Shown: piece after piece, positions 15,928 through 24,465 of the stretch
How the letters are laid out: the number at the start of each line of letters is the position of its first letter
Position numbering within the stretch: the first letter of the stretch is position 1
DNA from: Scybalocola_A sp900557175
GTDB taxonomy: Bacteria; Bacillota; Clostridia; Lachnospirales; Lachnospiraceae
Assembly (NCBI GenBank): GCA_937890745.1
Contig: CALADH010000060.1
Span: 1-37,939, forward strand
Reading direction: 5' to 3'
DNA length: 37,939 bases
Position numbers and translations under genes: made by a program
Notes under the pieces: model-generated
What the model saw: the letters and a program-made list of their open reading frames with translations, nothing else
The model's database searches: none
What the model was told of the DNA's origin: nothing

Positions 15928-17304
15928 ATGATTAAGGATACAATCGCCGCAATATCAACGGGAATGACAAATTCAGGTATCGGAAAGGTACGGTTAAGCG
16001 GCAGTGAAGCGATAGAAATTGTTGATAAAATATACAGAAGTCCTCAAAATAAAAAGCGTCTTCAAAACGCACCGAGCCATACGATTCATTACGGCTATAT
16101 TTATGATGGTGACGATTTGATTGATGAAGTCCTTGTGCTTCTTATGAGAGGGCCAAACAGCTATACAAAAGAGGATGTTGTCGAGATAGATTGTCACGGC
16201 GGCGTTATTGTGATGAAAAAGCTTTTGGAAACTGTCATAAAGTACGGGGCGCGTCCGGCTGAACCGGGAGAGTTTACAAAGCGGGCATTTTTAAACGGCC
16301 GTATTGACCTGTCTCAGGCTGAAGCTGTGATTGATGTAATTAATGCAAAAAATGAGATGGCGCTTGCCGGTTCAGTGAGACAGCTGAAAGGTAATATACA
16401 GCAGAAGATTAAAGAAATAAGAAGCCATATTATTGGCAGTGTTGCTTTTATCGAGGCAGCGCTTGATGATCCTGAGCATATTAATGCAGACAATTTTGGC
16501 GATGAGCTTAAAAATAAGGTTGAGAATGATTTAAAAGACCTTCAGAAGCTTTATGATTCGGCAGATAACGGCCGCATGATGAAGGAAGGCATAAAGACCG
16601 TGATTGTCGGAAAGCCGAATGCCGGAAAATCTTCACTTTTAAATATTCTTGTCGGCGATGAGCGGGCGATTGTGACGGATATTGCAGGAACAACGAGAGA
16701 TACGCTGGAGGAGTTTATTAATATCCACGGTATTCCTTTAAACATTGTGGATACGGCAGGCATCAGAGATACGACAGATATTGTCGAAAAAATCGGTGTT
16801 GATAAGGCAAAAAACTTCGCAGAAGATGCAGATCTCGTTATTTATGTTGTTGACGGTTCAAAAGAGCTTGATGAGAATGATCATCAGATTATCGAGCTTA
16901 TTAAGGATAAAAAGGCGATTGTTCTTATTAATAAAATTGACTTGAATACAGTCATTACAAAGGATAGAATAGCACAGTATATTGACAAGCCGGTTGCTGA
17001 GATTTCAGCGAAAGAGGAAAAAGGCATCGATGCCTTTGAGCAGATTTTAAAAGATATGTTTTTCGGCGGAGATATTTCATTTAATGATGAGATTTATATT
17101 ACAAATGTCCGGCATAAAACGGCGATTGCTGATGCGATGGAAAGTCTTAAGCTTGTGCTTAAAAGTATTGAGGACGGAATGCCGGAAGACTTTTTCTCAA
17201 TTGATTTGATGAATAGCTACGAGCAGCTTGGAAGTATTATCGGCGAGTCTGTCGGTGAAGATTTAATCGACACAATATTCAGTGATTTCTGTATGGGCAA
17301 GTAA
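15928..17304 (+). CDS. mnmE: tRNA uridine-5-carboxymethylaminomethyl modification GTPase MnmE
   Basis: 458 aa, acts with MnmG to install the (carboxymethyl)aminomethyl group on wobble U34 of certain tRNAs. The N-terminal folate-binding domain covers about 1-120. The G domain has G1 GKPNAGKSS (228-236), G2 TTRDT (255-259), G3 DTAG (275-278) and G4 NKID. The C-terminus FCMGK retains the catalytic Cys455. SD GAGGAGG precedes the ATG at 15928. mnmG follows after 30 bp and is likely cotranscribed. Confidence 0.97.
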   Translation: MIKDTIAAISTGMTNSGIGKVRLSGSEAIEIVDKIYRSPQNKKRLQNAPSHTIHYGYIYDGDDLIDEVLVLLMRGPNSYTKEDVVEIDCHGGVIVMKKLLETVIKYGARPAEPGEFTKRAFLNGRIDLSQAEAVIDVINAKNEMALAGSVRQLKGNIQQKIKEIRSHIIGSVAFIEAALDDPEHINADNFGDELKNKVENDLKDLQKLYDSADNGRMMKEGIKTVIVGKPNAGKSSLLNILVGDERAIVTDIAGTTRDTLEEFINIHGIPLNIVDTAGIRDTTDIVEKIGVDKAKNFAEDADLVIYVVDGSKELDENDHQIIELIKDKKAIVLINKIDLNTVITKDRIAQYIDKPVAEISAKEEKGIDAFEQILKDMFFGGDISFNDEIYITNVRHKTAIADAMESLKLVLKSIEDGMPEDFFSIDLMNSYEQLGSIIGESVGEDLIDTIFSDFCMGK

Positions 17305-17334
17305 GCGTACAGATAACTAAAATGGAGGAAATTT

Positions 17335-19218
17335 ATGTCATACACATATGAAGCATATGACGTTGCAGTCATTGGTGCGGGCCATGCCGGCTGTGAAGCG
17401 GCGCTTGCCTGTGCAAGACTGGGACTTAAGACAATTGTATTTACGGTGAGTGTGGAGAGTATTGCCCTCATGCCGTGTAATCCGAATATCGGCGGCAGCT
17501 CTAAAGGACATCTTGTGCGTGAGATTGATGCGCTTGGCGGCGAGATGGGCAAGGTGATTGACAAGACTTTTATTCAGTCAAAAATGCTGAATAAATCTAA
17601 AGGACCCGCCGTACATTCACTTCGCGCCCAGGCGGATAAGGCTGATTATACACGTGAAATGCGCCGCGTGCTTGAAAATCAGGAAAATCTGACGGTAAAG
17701 CAGGCTGAGATTATTGATATTCTTACAGAAAATAATCAGGTCAGCGGTGTTGTCACACATACGGGCGGTATTTATCCATGCCGTGCGGCGGTGCTTGCGA
17801 CAGGAACTTATTTAAAGGCGCGCTGTCTTTGCGGAGAGACGATTACTTATACAGGACCGAACGGACTTCAGGCGGCCAACAGTCTGTCAGAGGCGCTTAC
17901 AAGACTTGGTATTTCGCTTGTACGTTTTAAGACGGGAACACCTGCAAGAATTGACAGGCGGACAATTGACTTTTCGAAAATGGAAGAACAGCTTGGCGAT
18001 GAACGCGTTGTGCCATTTTCATTTACGACAAATCCGGAAGATATACAAAAGCCACAGGTATCATGCTGGCTCACATATACAAACAAGGAAACGCATGAGA
18101 TTATACGTGAAAATCTTGACCGCTCGCCGATTTATGCCGGTGTGATCGAGGGAACCGGACCGAGATATTGTCCGTCCATTGAAGATAAGGTTGTCAAATT
18201 TGCAGACAAGGAAAGACATCAGGTATTTATTGAACCGGAGGGCAATTATACGAATGAAATGTATATCGGCGGCATGTCGAGTTCTTTGCCTGAGGATGTC
18301 CAGTACAGAATGTACCGTTCTGTGGCCGGCCTCGAAAATGCGAAAATTGTGCGTAATGCTTATGCGATTGAATACGACTGTATTCCGGCTACCCAGTTAA
18401 AATCGTCTCTGGAATTTAAAAATGTCAGCGGACTTTTCAGCGGCGGTCAGTTTAACGGAAGTTCAGGCTATGAGGAGGCGGCGGCTCAGGGGCTTGTGGC
18501 AGGTATTAATGCGGCAATGAAGCTTCTTGGACGTGATCCGTTGATTATCAAACGTTCGGAAGGTTATATTGGGGTACTGATTGATGATTTGGTAACAAAA
18601 GAAACGAAAGAGCCATATCGAATGATGACATCGAGAGCAGAATACCGTTTGCTTCTCCGTCAGGATAACGCGGATTTGCGTCTGACGAAGCTTGGTTATG
18701 AAGTCGGACTAATAAGTAAAGCGCGTTATGAGCGGCTTTTGGAAAAAGAGAAAATGATTGCGGCAGAAATTGAGCGCGTCAGCAATATTCATATTGGCGG
18801 CAATAAGGAGGTTCAGGCACTTCTTGAGCGGTACGAAAGCACACCGTTAAAGACAGCAGTTTCTCTGGCAGAACTTATACGACGGCCGGAATTAAGCTAT
18901 GAGGCGCTGGCACCGCTGGATCATGACAGACAGCCGCTTCCGGCAGATGTTATTGAACAGGTTGACATAAATATAAAATATGACGGTTATATTACGCGTC
19001 AGATGAAGCAGGTGGAGCAGTTTAAAAAACTGGAGTCGAAAAAGCTTCCGGAAGATATTGATTATATGGAAATTAACGGTCTTAGAATCGAGGCAAAACA
19101 GAAGCTTTCGGCAATCCGTCCGGCTTCTGTCGGTCAGGCATCAAGAATTTCTGGTGTTTCACCGGCGGATGTGTCAGTACTTCTTATTTATCTTGAACAG
19201 CTTCGCCATCAAAAATAG
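17335..19218 (+). CDS. mnmG: tRNA uridine-5-carboxymethylaminomethyl modification FAD enzyme MnmG
   Basis: 627 aa, the FAD/NADH-dependent partner of MnmE. The FAD-binding GAGHAGCEAA (14-23) and the MPCNPNIGGSSKGHL segment (about 43-57) are clear, as is the C-terminal helical domain that binds MnmE. Full family length. SD ATGGAGG precedes the ATG at 17335. The 137-bp gap to rsmG holds no feature I can name. Confidence 0.97.
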   Translation: MSYTYEAYDVAVIGAGHAGCEAALACARLGLKTIVFTVSVESIALMPCNPNIGGSSKGHLVREIDALGGEMGKVIDKTFIQSKMLNKSKGPAVHSLRAQADKADYTREMRRVLENQENLTVKQAEIIDILTENNQVSGVVTHTGGIYPCRAAVLATGTYLKARCLCGETITYTGPNGLQAANSLSEALTRLGISLVRFKTGTPARIDRRTIDFSKMEEQLGDERVVPFSFTTNPEDIQKPQVSCWLTYTNKETHEIIRENLDRSPIYAGVIEGTGPRYCPSIEDKVVKFADKERHQVFIEPEGNYTNEMYIGGMSSSLPEDVQYRMYRSVAGLENAKIVRNAYAIEYDCIPATQLKSSLEFKNVSGLFSGGQFNGSSGYEEAAAQGLVAGINAAMKLLGRDPLIIKRSEGYIGVLIDDLVTKETKEPYRMMTSRAEYRLLLRQDNADLRLTKLGYEVGLISKARYERLLEKEKMIAAEIERVSNIHIGGNKEVQALLERYESTPLKTAVSLAELIRRPELSYEALAPLDHDRQPLPADVIEQVDINIKYDGYITRQMKQVEQFKKLESKKLPEDIDYMEINGLRIEAKQKLSAIRPASVGQASRISGVSPADVSVLLIYLEQLRHQK

Positions 19219-19355
19219 AGGCGGACTATGATAATTTGAGATTCATTTTTCTGAACAATATTTGGCTGTTTCTGTTTGCACGGACTATATGCCAATTTCA
19301 AAAAGAAGTTAGATGACTAATTAAATAACAGAGTTCTTATAAGTGGAGTTAATAA

Positions 19356-20096
19356 ATGAAAAATAAGGAATATTTAAAAGACAGGCTGTATGCCGCAGGA
19401 TTTTCTCTGAGCGAGCGCCAGTATGATCAGTTAATGATGTATTATGAAATGCTTGTTGAGAAAAATAAGGTTATGAATCTTACAGCAATTACGGAATTTG
19501 AGGAAGTTGTCAACAAACATTTTGTGGATAGTCTTGCTTTGGCAAATGTGTTTGGTGGACAAAAAAATGCGGAAGCTGCCCTTGATGGTAAAACGCTTTT
19601 GGATTTAGGCACAGGTGCAGGGTTTCCCGGAATACCTTTGAAAATTGTTTTTCCGAAGCTTAAAGTGACGCTGCTTGATTCTTTAAATAAGCGCATCGCC
19701 TTTTTAAATGAAGTTATTGAAGCGCTTGCGCTTGAGCAGATTGAAGGTTATCACGGCCGGGCAGAAGATTACGGCCGTCAGAAGGATTTCAGGGAGCAGT
19801 TTGACTATTGTGTTTCAAGAGCAGTCGCTAATCTTTCAACATTATCTGAATATTGTATGCCTTTCGTCTGTGTCGGGGGCAGTTTTATCCCATATAAATC
19901 TGGAAATATTAGTGAGGAACTGGAACAGGCGAAAAAAGCTGTAAGAGTTTTGGGTGGAACAATAAAGGATGTTCATACATTTGTCCTTTCGGAGACAGAT
20001 ATTGAAAGAAGTCTTGTTGTGATTGAAAAGAAAGAGGCGACCAAAAAAGCGTATCCGCGTAAGGCGGGAAAACCGTCAAAAGAGCCGATTTGCTAA
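19356..20096 (+). CDS. rsmG: 16S rRNA (guanine-527-N7) methyltransferase RsmG
   Basis: 246 aa, methylates G527 of 16S rRNA using S-adenosylmethionine. The SAM-binding motif LLDLGTGAGFPGIPLK is at about 81-96, and the N-terminal helix bundle with KNKVMNLTAI is typical. A weak SD (GTGGAG) precedes the ATG. Loss of this enzyme gives low-level streptomycin resistance in other bacteria. It converges on parB, with a strong terminator between them. Confidence 0.96.
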   Translation: MKNKEYLKDRLYAAGFSLSERQYDQLMMYYEMLVEKNKVMNLTAITEFEEVVNKHFVDSLALANVFGGQKNAEAALDGKTLLDLGTGAGFPGIPLKIVFPKLKVTLLDSLNKRIAFLNEVIEALALEQIEGYHGRAEDYGRQKDFREQFDYCVSRAVANLSTLSEYCMPFVCVGGSFIPYKSGNISEELEQAKKAVRVLGGTIKDVHTFVLSETDIERSLVVIEKKEATKKAYPRKAGKPSKEPIC

Positions 20097-20119
20097 GTGA
20101 TGGTAAGATTTTTTGAAAA

Positions 20120-20135
20120 AGTTTCACGTGAAACA
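20120..20135. other. parS-like site 1 (15 of 16)
   Basis: AGTTTCACGTGAAACA differs from the canonical parS palindrome TGTTTCACGTGAAACA only at its first base. It lies 24 bp after the rsmG stop and touches the first base of the terminator stem. ParB should bind it. Confidence 0.85.
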
Positions 20136-20182
20136 AAAACAGCTGCATCATATGTTTGTTTGCATATGATGCAGCTGTTTTT
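20135..20182. terminator. Bidirectional terminator between rsmG and parB
   Basis: A perfect 20-bp stem (20135-20154 with 20163-20182) around an 8-nt loop, beginning with an A-run and ending in TTTTT. It serves both convergent genes. Confidence 0.93.
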
Positions 20183-20244
20183 GTTTAGATATTGAGTGCT
20201 TTTGATCGTAAAATCATTGTCCTGCATATTGTACGTCTGGTATG

Positions 20245-21231
20245 TTATTGCAGGGATTCCAGTAAGTCAACAATTCTTTCAAAATCATCCATAGAGTAGT
20301 ATTCAATTTCAATTTTTCCTTTATTGTTTGCTTTTGTCTTGATTGTGACCTTTGTGCCCATAATGTTTTTGATTTTTTCTTCGATAGACTGATAGGCAAG
20401 CTGAGTTTCAAGCGATGGTGCTTCAGATTTTTGCTTTTCAGGCTTTTCTGAACAAAGTTCTTTGACAAGTCGTTCTGTTTCCCGGACACTCATGGAATTG
20501 TCAAAAATCCGTGTTGCGATATTATATTGAAGCTCGGCGTCAAAAATACCTAAAAGTGCCCGTCCGTGACCGCTTGAAATCATACCGTCAATAATCATCT
20601 GCTGTACACGCTCGTCCAGTTTCAAAAGACGGAGTGCATTTGTGACAGCGGTACGGCTTTTGGAAACTCTTTCGGCAGCTTCATCCTGTTTTAATCCAAA
20701 TTCTGAAATCAGACGCTGAAAAGCCTGAGCTTCTTCAATTGGGTTTAAGTCTTCACGCTGAATATTTTCAATGAGTGCAACTTCAACTGTCTCCATTGGT
20801 GAAAATTCTTTAATAATCGCGGGAATTTCTGTTAATCCGGCAAGTCTTGCAGCTCTCCAGCGCCGTTCGCCGGCAATAATCTGGTAATAACCGTCAGCTT
20901 TTTGCAGCAGCAGAGGCTGGATAACACCGACGTGCCGAATAGATTCGGCCAGTTCATGAAGCGAATCTTCATCAAAGTTTTTTCGCGGCTGACTTCTGTT
21001 TGGCTCGATTTCGTCAATCTTAATCATGATTTCAGCCGGTTTTTCAATGACCTTTTCAATGATTTTTTCTACGGGTACTTCAACAATCTTTTCTACGGGT
21101 ACTTCGACAATCTTTTCAACAATTTTTTCGGATTTTGATCCTGTTTTTTCGTTTGTGTGTGCTTGTGTTTTATTGCTTGGGATAAGGGAGTCCAATCCCT
21201 TGCCAAGACCGCCTTTTTTCTTTACAGCCAT
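20245..21231 (-). CDS. parB: Chromosome partitioning protein ParB (Spo0J)
   Basis: 328 aa, a CTP-dependent DNA clamp that loads at parS and spreads to organise the origin. The N-terminal ParA-contacting tail GLGKGLDSLIP is at about 8-18. The nuclease-like CTP-binding core includes GERRWRAA (121-128) and ENIQRE (155-160), followed by the helix-turn-helix with QDEAAERVSKSRTAVTNALR and a C-terminal dimer domain. Between tail and core, residues 35-67 are an unusual linker of repeated KIVEVPVE-like units. It overlaps parA by 10 bp. Three parS sites lie within 2.3 kb. Confidence 0.97.
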   Translation of the reverse strand: MAVKKKGGLGKGLDSLIPSNKTQAHTNEKTGSKSEKIVEKIVEVPVEKIVEVPVEKIIEKVIEKPAEIMIKIDEIEPNRSQPRKNFDEDSLHELAESIRHVGVIQPLLLQKADGYYQIIAGERRWRAARLAGLTEIPAIIKEFSPMETVEVALIENIQREDLNPIEEAQAFQRLISEFGLKQDEAAERVSKSRTAVTNALRLLKLDERVQQMIIDGMISSGHGRALLGIFDAELQYNIATRIFDNSMSVRETERLVKELCSEKPEKQKSEAPSLETQLAYQSIEEKIKNIMGTKVTIKTKANNKGKIEIEYYSMDDFERIVDLLESLQ

Positions 21232-22001
21232 TCTCCTTCAGTCTCCCTTTCTATGACTTCTTCTGCTAAAAATCTGTAAGCTTCTGCGCCGGATGATTTG
21301 GAATCATACATGATAATTGGCATACCGTAGCTTGGCGCTTCTGCAAGACGGACATTTCGCGGAATAATTGTTTTATATATACGTCTGTCTAAATTTTCTT
21401 TAACATTTTCAACAACTTGTGTTGAAAGATTTGTGCGAGCATCATACATTGTGAATACAATACCTTCGATTTCAAGTTTGTCATTTAATCTGTCCGTAAT
21501 TAAGTCGATCGTGTGAATGAGCTGTGTCAATCCTTCGAGTGCATAATATTCGCACTGAATAGGGACTAAAACAGTATCAGATGCCGTCATTGCATTAACA
21601 GTAAGTAAGTTTAATGACGGTGGGCAGTCGATAAGAATATAGTCATAGCGGCTGCGAAGCGGATCAAGAATATTCTTTAATAAATATTCTTTGTCTTCAA
21701 TAGAAATAAGTTCAATTTCAGCGCCTGACAGATTGATATTTGACGGAATAACATCTAAATTGTCTACAATACTTTTTTGCACACATTCTTCAAGGGAACA
21801 TTCATCTAAAAACAGCTCATATATTGTGTTTTCTATGTTATCTTTATCTATTCCGAGTCCGCTGCTTGTATTTCCCTGTGGATCAATATCAACGACAAGC
21901 ACTTTTTTGTTCTTTTCAGCTAAACAGGCGGATAAATTGATAGTTGTTGTTGTTTTGCCGACGCCGCCTTTCTGATTTGCAATAGAAATAATTCTGCTCA
22001 T
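21222..22001 (-). CDS. parA: Chromosome partitioning ATPase ParA (Soj)
   Basis: 259 aa, a deviant Walker A ATPase with KGGVGKTT at 11-18 (signature lysines Lys11 and Lys16) and DIDPQGNTSSGLG at about 38-50. ATP-bound dimers bind DNA nonspecifically and are recycled by ParB to separate origins; the homologue Soj also controls DnaA. SD AGAAAGAGG precedes the ATG. The parAB pair is transcribed toward the origin, opposite to mnmE-mnmG-rsmG. Confidence 0.97.
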   Translation of the reverse strand: MSRIISIANQKGGVGKTTTTINLSACLAEKNKKVLVVDIDPQGNTSSGLGIDKDNIENTIYELFLDECSLEECVQKSIVDNLDVIPSNINLSGAEIELISIEDKEYLLKNILDPLRSRYDYILIDCPPSLNLLTVNAMTASDTVLVPIQCEYYALEGLTQLIHTIDLITDRLNDKLEIEGIVFTMYDARTNLSTQVVENVKENLDRRIYKTIIPRNVRLAEAPSYGMPIIMYDSKSSGAEAYRFLAEEVIERETEGEWL

Positions 22002-22134
22002 AAAAATGCCTCTTTCTATATAACATCAGCTATGGAAAACAAATATTCACATGCTAATGTCGGTAATGGTTTAATGTAAAACAGAAAATGCCGTGAATCT
22101 TCAATAAATGGCAATTTCAGTTCATTTAAAAACA

Positions 22135-22163
22135 ATTATAACATAGTTTTGGGGACATATCCA
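22135..22163 (-). promoter_or_regulatory. Probable parA-parB promoter
   Basis: Minus strand TGGATA (22158-22163), a 17-bp spacer and TATAAT (22135-22140). The parS site at 22188 begins 25 bp upstream of the -35, so ParB could affect this promoter. Confidence 0.55.
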
Positions 22164-22187
22164 TAAGAATGGGGAAATAAATAAAAA

Positions 22188-22203
22188 TGTTTCACGTGAA
22201 ACA
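22188..22203. other. parS site 2
   Basis: A perfect copy of the 16-bp palindrome TGTTTCACGTGAAACA, located upstream of the parA promoter. Confidence 0.96.
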
Positions 22204-22227
22204 TTGGTAAATGAAGGGATGTTCTTT

Positions 22228-22539
22228 ATGACAAAGCTGTATGTGGAGTTTCCATGTGCTATGCGACTTTTAGAAAATGACGGACAGATATCTTCTGAAA
22301 ATATGGGCAAAAATACTATACTTGCTGTCTTATATCTGCACATTAAGTGGAAGTATAATGCCAAGCGTCTTTCTGGTGTGATAGTAAGCGTTTTGCAACA
22401 TACTTACAAACTGAAATTTACAATAGGAACAATAGTAAAAAGCGCTGCAGAAAATATTTATTCCGCAGCGCTGAAGAATGTTTCACGTGAAACATTGAAT
22501 GTGTTTGGTTGTTTTTTAAGAATTTTGTGTAATATTTAA
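22228..22539 (+). CDS. Hypothetical small protein between parS sites
   Basis: A 103-aa frame starting MTKLYVEFPCAMRLLENDG, with a modest SD (AAGGGA) 9-10 nt upstream. I do not recognise it. It contains parS site 3 within its codons (read as NVSRETLN), and an inverted repeat AGCGCTGC (22441-22448) with GCAGCGCT (22465-22472). No domain, signal peptide or clear membrane segment is evident. The 545-bp gap between parA and argS would otherwise hold only the parA promoter and two parS sites, so this frame may be chance. Codon choice is not distinctive. Confidence 0.25.
   Translation: MTKLYVEFPCAMRLLENDGQISSENMGKNTILAVLYLHIKWKYNAKRLSGVIVSVLQHTYKLKFTIGTIVKSAAENIYSAALKNVSRETLNVFGCFLRILCNI
22479..22494. 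other. parS site 3
   Basis: A second perfect TGTTTCACGTGAAACA, 53 bp from the argS stop and 275 bp from parS site 2. It is next to an 8-bp inverted repeat at 22441-22472. Confidence 0.96.
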
Positions 22540-22546
22540 TATTAGT

Positions 22547-24232
22547 TTACATCTGCTCAGGGCAGGAGATTCCGAGAAGTCCAAGAGCGTCTTTTAATAC
22601 ATTTTTTGTGATTGCAACGATGTTTGCACGGGTGTATTTAAGTGTCTCGTCTTCAACATTAATCTGACATTCATGATAGAATTTGTTGAATGCCTGTGCA
22701 ACTGCAACAGCAAAACGTGCGACAACTGATGGTTCATATTTTTCAGAAGCATCTTTAACGACAGAAGCATATCTTGAAATCTCTTTTAAGAGAGCCATGG
22801 ATGCTTCGTCAGTCAGTGCACTATAGTCGATTGTCGCAGGAACATCACCGATTTTTCTTAAAACACTTGCGGCACGGGCATATGTGTACTGAACATATGG
22901 GCCGGTCTCGCCGTCAAAGTTGAGAATCTTTTCCCAGTCGAAAGTGACATCTTTAATTCTCTGATTGTATAAGTCGTTAAAGAGAATTGCGCCGATACCG
23001 ACCTGATGAGCAACTTCTTCTTTGTTTGGAAGTTCAGGATTCTTCTCGTTGATGATATCTTTAATTTTCTGTATGGATTCGTTTAAAATATCTTCTGCGT
23101 AAATGACATTGCCTTTACGTGTTGATAATTTTCCACCCTTTAAGCTGACTAAGCCGTAAGGAACGTGAACAAGGTCTTTAGACCAGTCATAGCCCATCAT
23201 GCTGATTACAGTAAACCACTGTGCAAAGTGCAGCTTCTGTTCAAGACCTGTAACATAAATACATTTTGAGAAATCATAAGTTTTCTTACGATATAAAGCG
23301 GCAGAAATATCTCTTGTTGCATAGAGAGAGCTTCCGTCTTTTTTTGTGATAAGACAAGGCGGCATATTGTATGCTTCAAGGTTTACAATCTGAGCGCCGT
23401 CGCTTACTGTGATCAGACCTTTTTCTTTTAATTCATCAATGACAGCAGCCATCTTGTCATTGTAGAAACTTTCGCCGGCATATGAATCAAATTCGATGCC
23501 AAGCATATCGTAAACACGCAAAAATTCTTTAAGACTGATTTCTCTGAACCATTTCCAAATGCTTAAGGCTTCTTCGTCGCCCTGTTCCATTTTTGTAAAC
23601 CATGCACGGGCTTCATCGTTTAAGCTGTCATCTTTTTCAGCTTCATCATGAAATTTTACATAAATATTCATTAATTCAGAAATGCCGTTTTCTTCAATGG
23701 CTTCTTTACTTCCCCATTTTTTGTAGGCAACAATAAGCTTTCCAAACTGTGTACCCCAGTCGCCGAGATGGTTAATTCTTACAACGTTATAACCAAGCTT
23801 TTTGTAAATATTATTTAAGGAGTTGCCGATAATGGTTGTTCTTAAATGGCCGACATGAAAGTTCTTGGCAACATTTGGGGATGAGTAGTCAATACAAATT
23901 GTTTTCCCGCTGCCTTCATTAGAACCGCCATAATTATCTGAATTAAGATAATTTTCCACAATTTGTCTGGCAAATAAAGATTTGTCCACAAAAAAGTTAA
24001 GATATCCACCTTGAACTTCGATTCTGTCAAGGAAATCCGGCTTTTCAATTTTTTCTTTTAATTCATTGGCAATCATTGGCGGTGCTTTTCTGAATACTTT
24101 GGCAAGGCGGAAGCAAGGAAAAGCAAAGTCGCCCATATCCGATTTCGGAGGAATTTCAATCATGCTGTCAAGTTCTTCAGCAGTCAGTTCATCAATGTAC
24201 TTTGAGAGTAATTCAATGACTTTTTGTTTCAT
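22547..24232 (-). CDS. argS: Arginyl-tRNA synthetase
   Basis: 561 aa, class I synthetase charging tRNA-Arg. HVGH (126-129, in NFHVGHLRTT) is the HIGH motif; KLSTRKGNVI is the KMSKS-like loop. The C-terminal anticodon-binding helical domain is complete, ending LLGISCPEQM. I chose the ATG at 24230-24232 (MKQKVIELLSKYI), which follows an AAAGGATG SD at about 10 nt. An upstream in-frame ATG would add 7 residues but would consume that SD. No T-box is seen upstream. Confidence 0.96.
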   Translation of the reverse strand: MKQKVIELLSKYIDELTAEELDSMIEIPPKSDMGDFAFPCFRLAKVFRKAPPMIANELKEKIEKPDFLDRIEVQGGYLNFFVDKSLFARQIVENYLNSDNYGGSNEGSGKTICIDYSSPNVAKNFHVGHLRTTIIGNSLNNIYKKLGYNVVRINHLGDWGTQFGKLIVAYKKWGSKEAIEENGISELMNIYVKFHDEAEKDDSLNDEARAWFTKMEQGDEEALSIWKWFREISLKEFLRVYDMLGIEFDSYAGESFYNDKMAAVIDELKEKGLITVSDGAQIVNLEAYNMPPCLITKKDGSSLYATRDISAALYRKKTYDFSKCIYVTGLEQKLHFAQWFTVISMMGYDWSKDLVHVPYGLVSLKGGKLSTRKGNVIYAEDILNESIQKIKDIINEKNPELPNKEEVAHQVGIGAILFNDLYNQRIKDVTFDWEKILNFDGETGPYVQYTYARAASVLRKIGDVPATIDYSALTDEASMALLKEISRYASVVKDASEKYEPSVVARFAVAVAQAFNKFYHECQINVEDETLKYTRANIVAITKNVLKDALGLLGISCPEQM

Positions 24233-24384
24233 AAAAATTAGACATCCTTTCATATAATTTAATTATGATTATAAAATGCATAAATATACATATATATGCA
24301 AAAACAATTAAATAAGCCAAAGTGATATTGGCATACATTCCTTTATTTTACTACATTTTGCGCTAAATATCTATCAAAAAATGT

Positions 24385-24413
24385 TTGTATAATACAAAAT
24401 ATTATCATATAAT
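24385..24413 (+). promoter_or_regulatory. Promoter of the alpha/beta-hydrolase-fold gene
   Basis: TTGTAT (24385-24390), a 17-bp spacer and TATAAT (24408-24413), about 52 bp before the start. The 233-bp argS-hydrolase gap is otherwise AT-rich with no clear argS promoter. Confidence 0.5.
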
Positions 24414-24465
24414 GAAAGTATGGTCAAAGATATTGTGACAATACTGATTGTGAGGTGGTTTTTAA

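Noticed and set aside
23950..24000. DnaA-box-like sequences (TTTTCCACA, TTGTCCACA) inside argS, and TGTGGATAG in rsmG
   Set aside because: Each has at least one mismatch at a conserved position and lies in coding sequence; expected by chance.
24254..24384. T-box leader for argS
   Set aside because: No T-box sequence or specifier stem-loop is visible; the region is plain AT-rich DNA.
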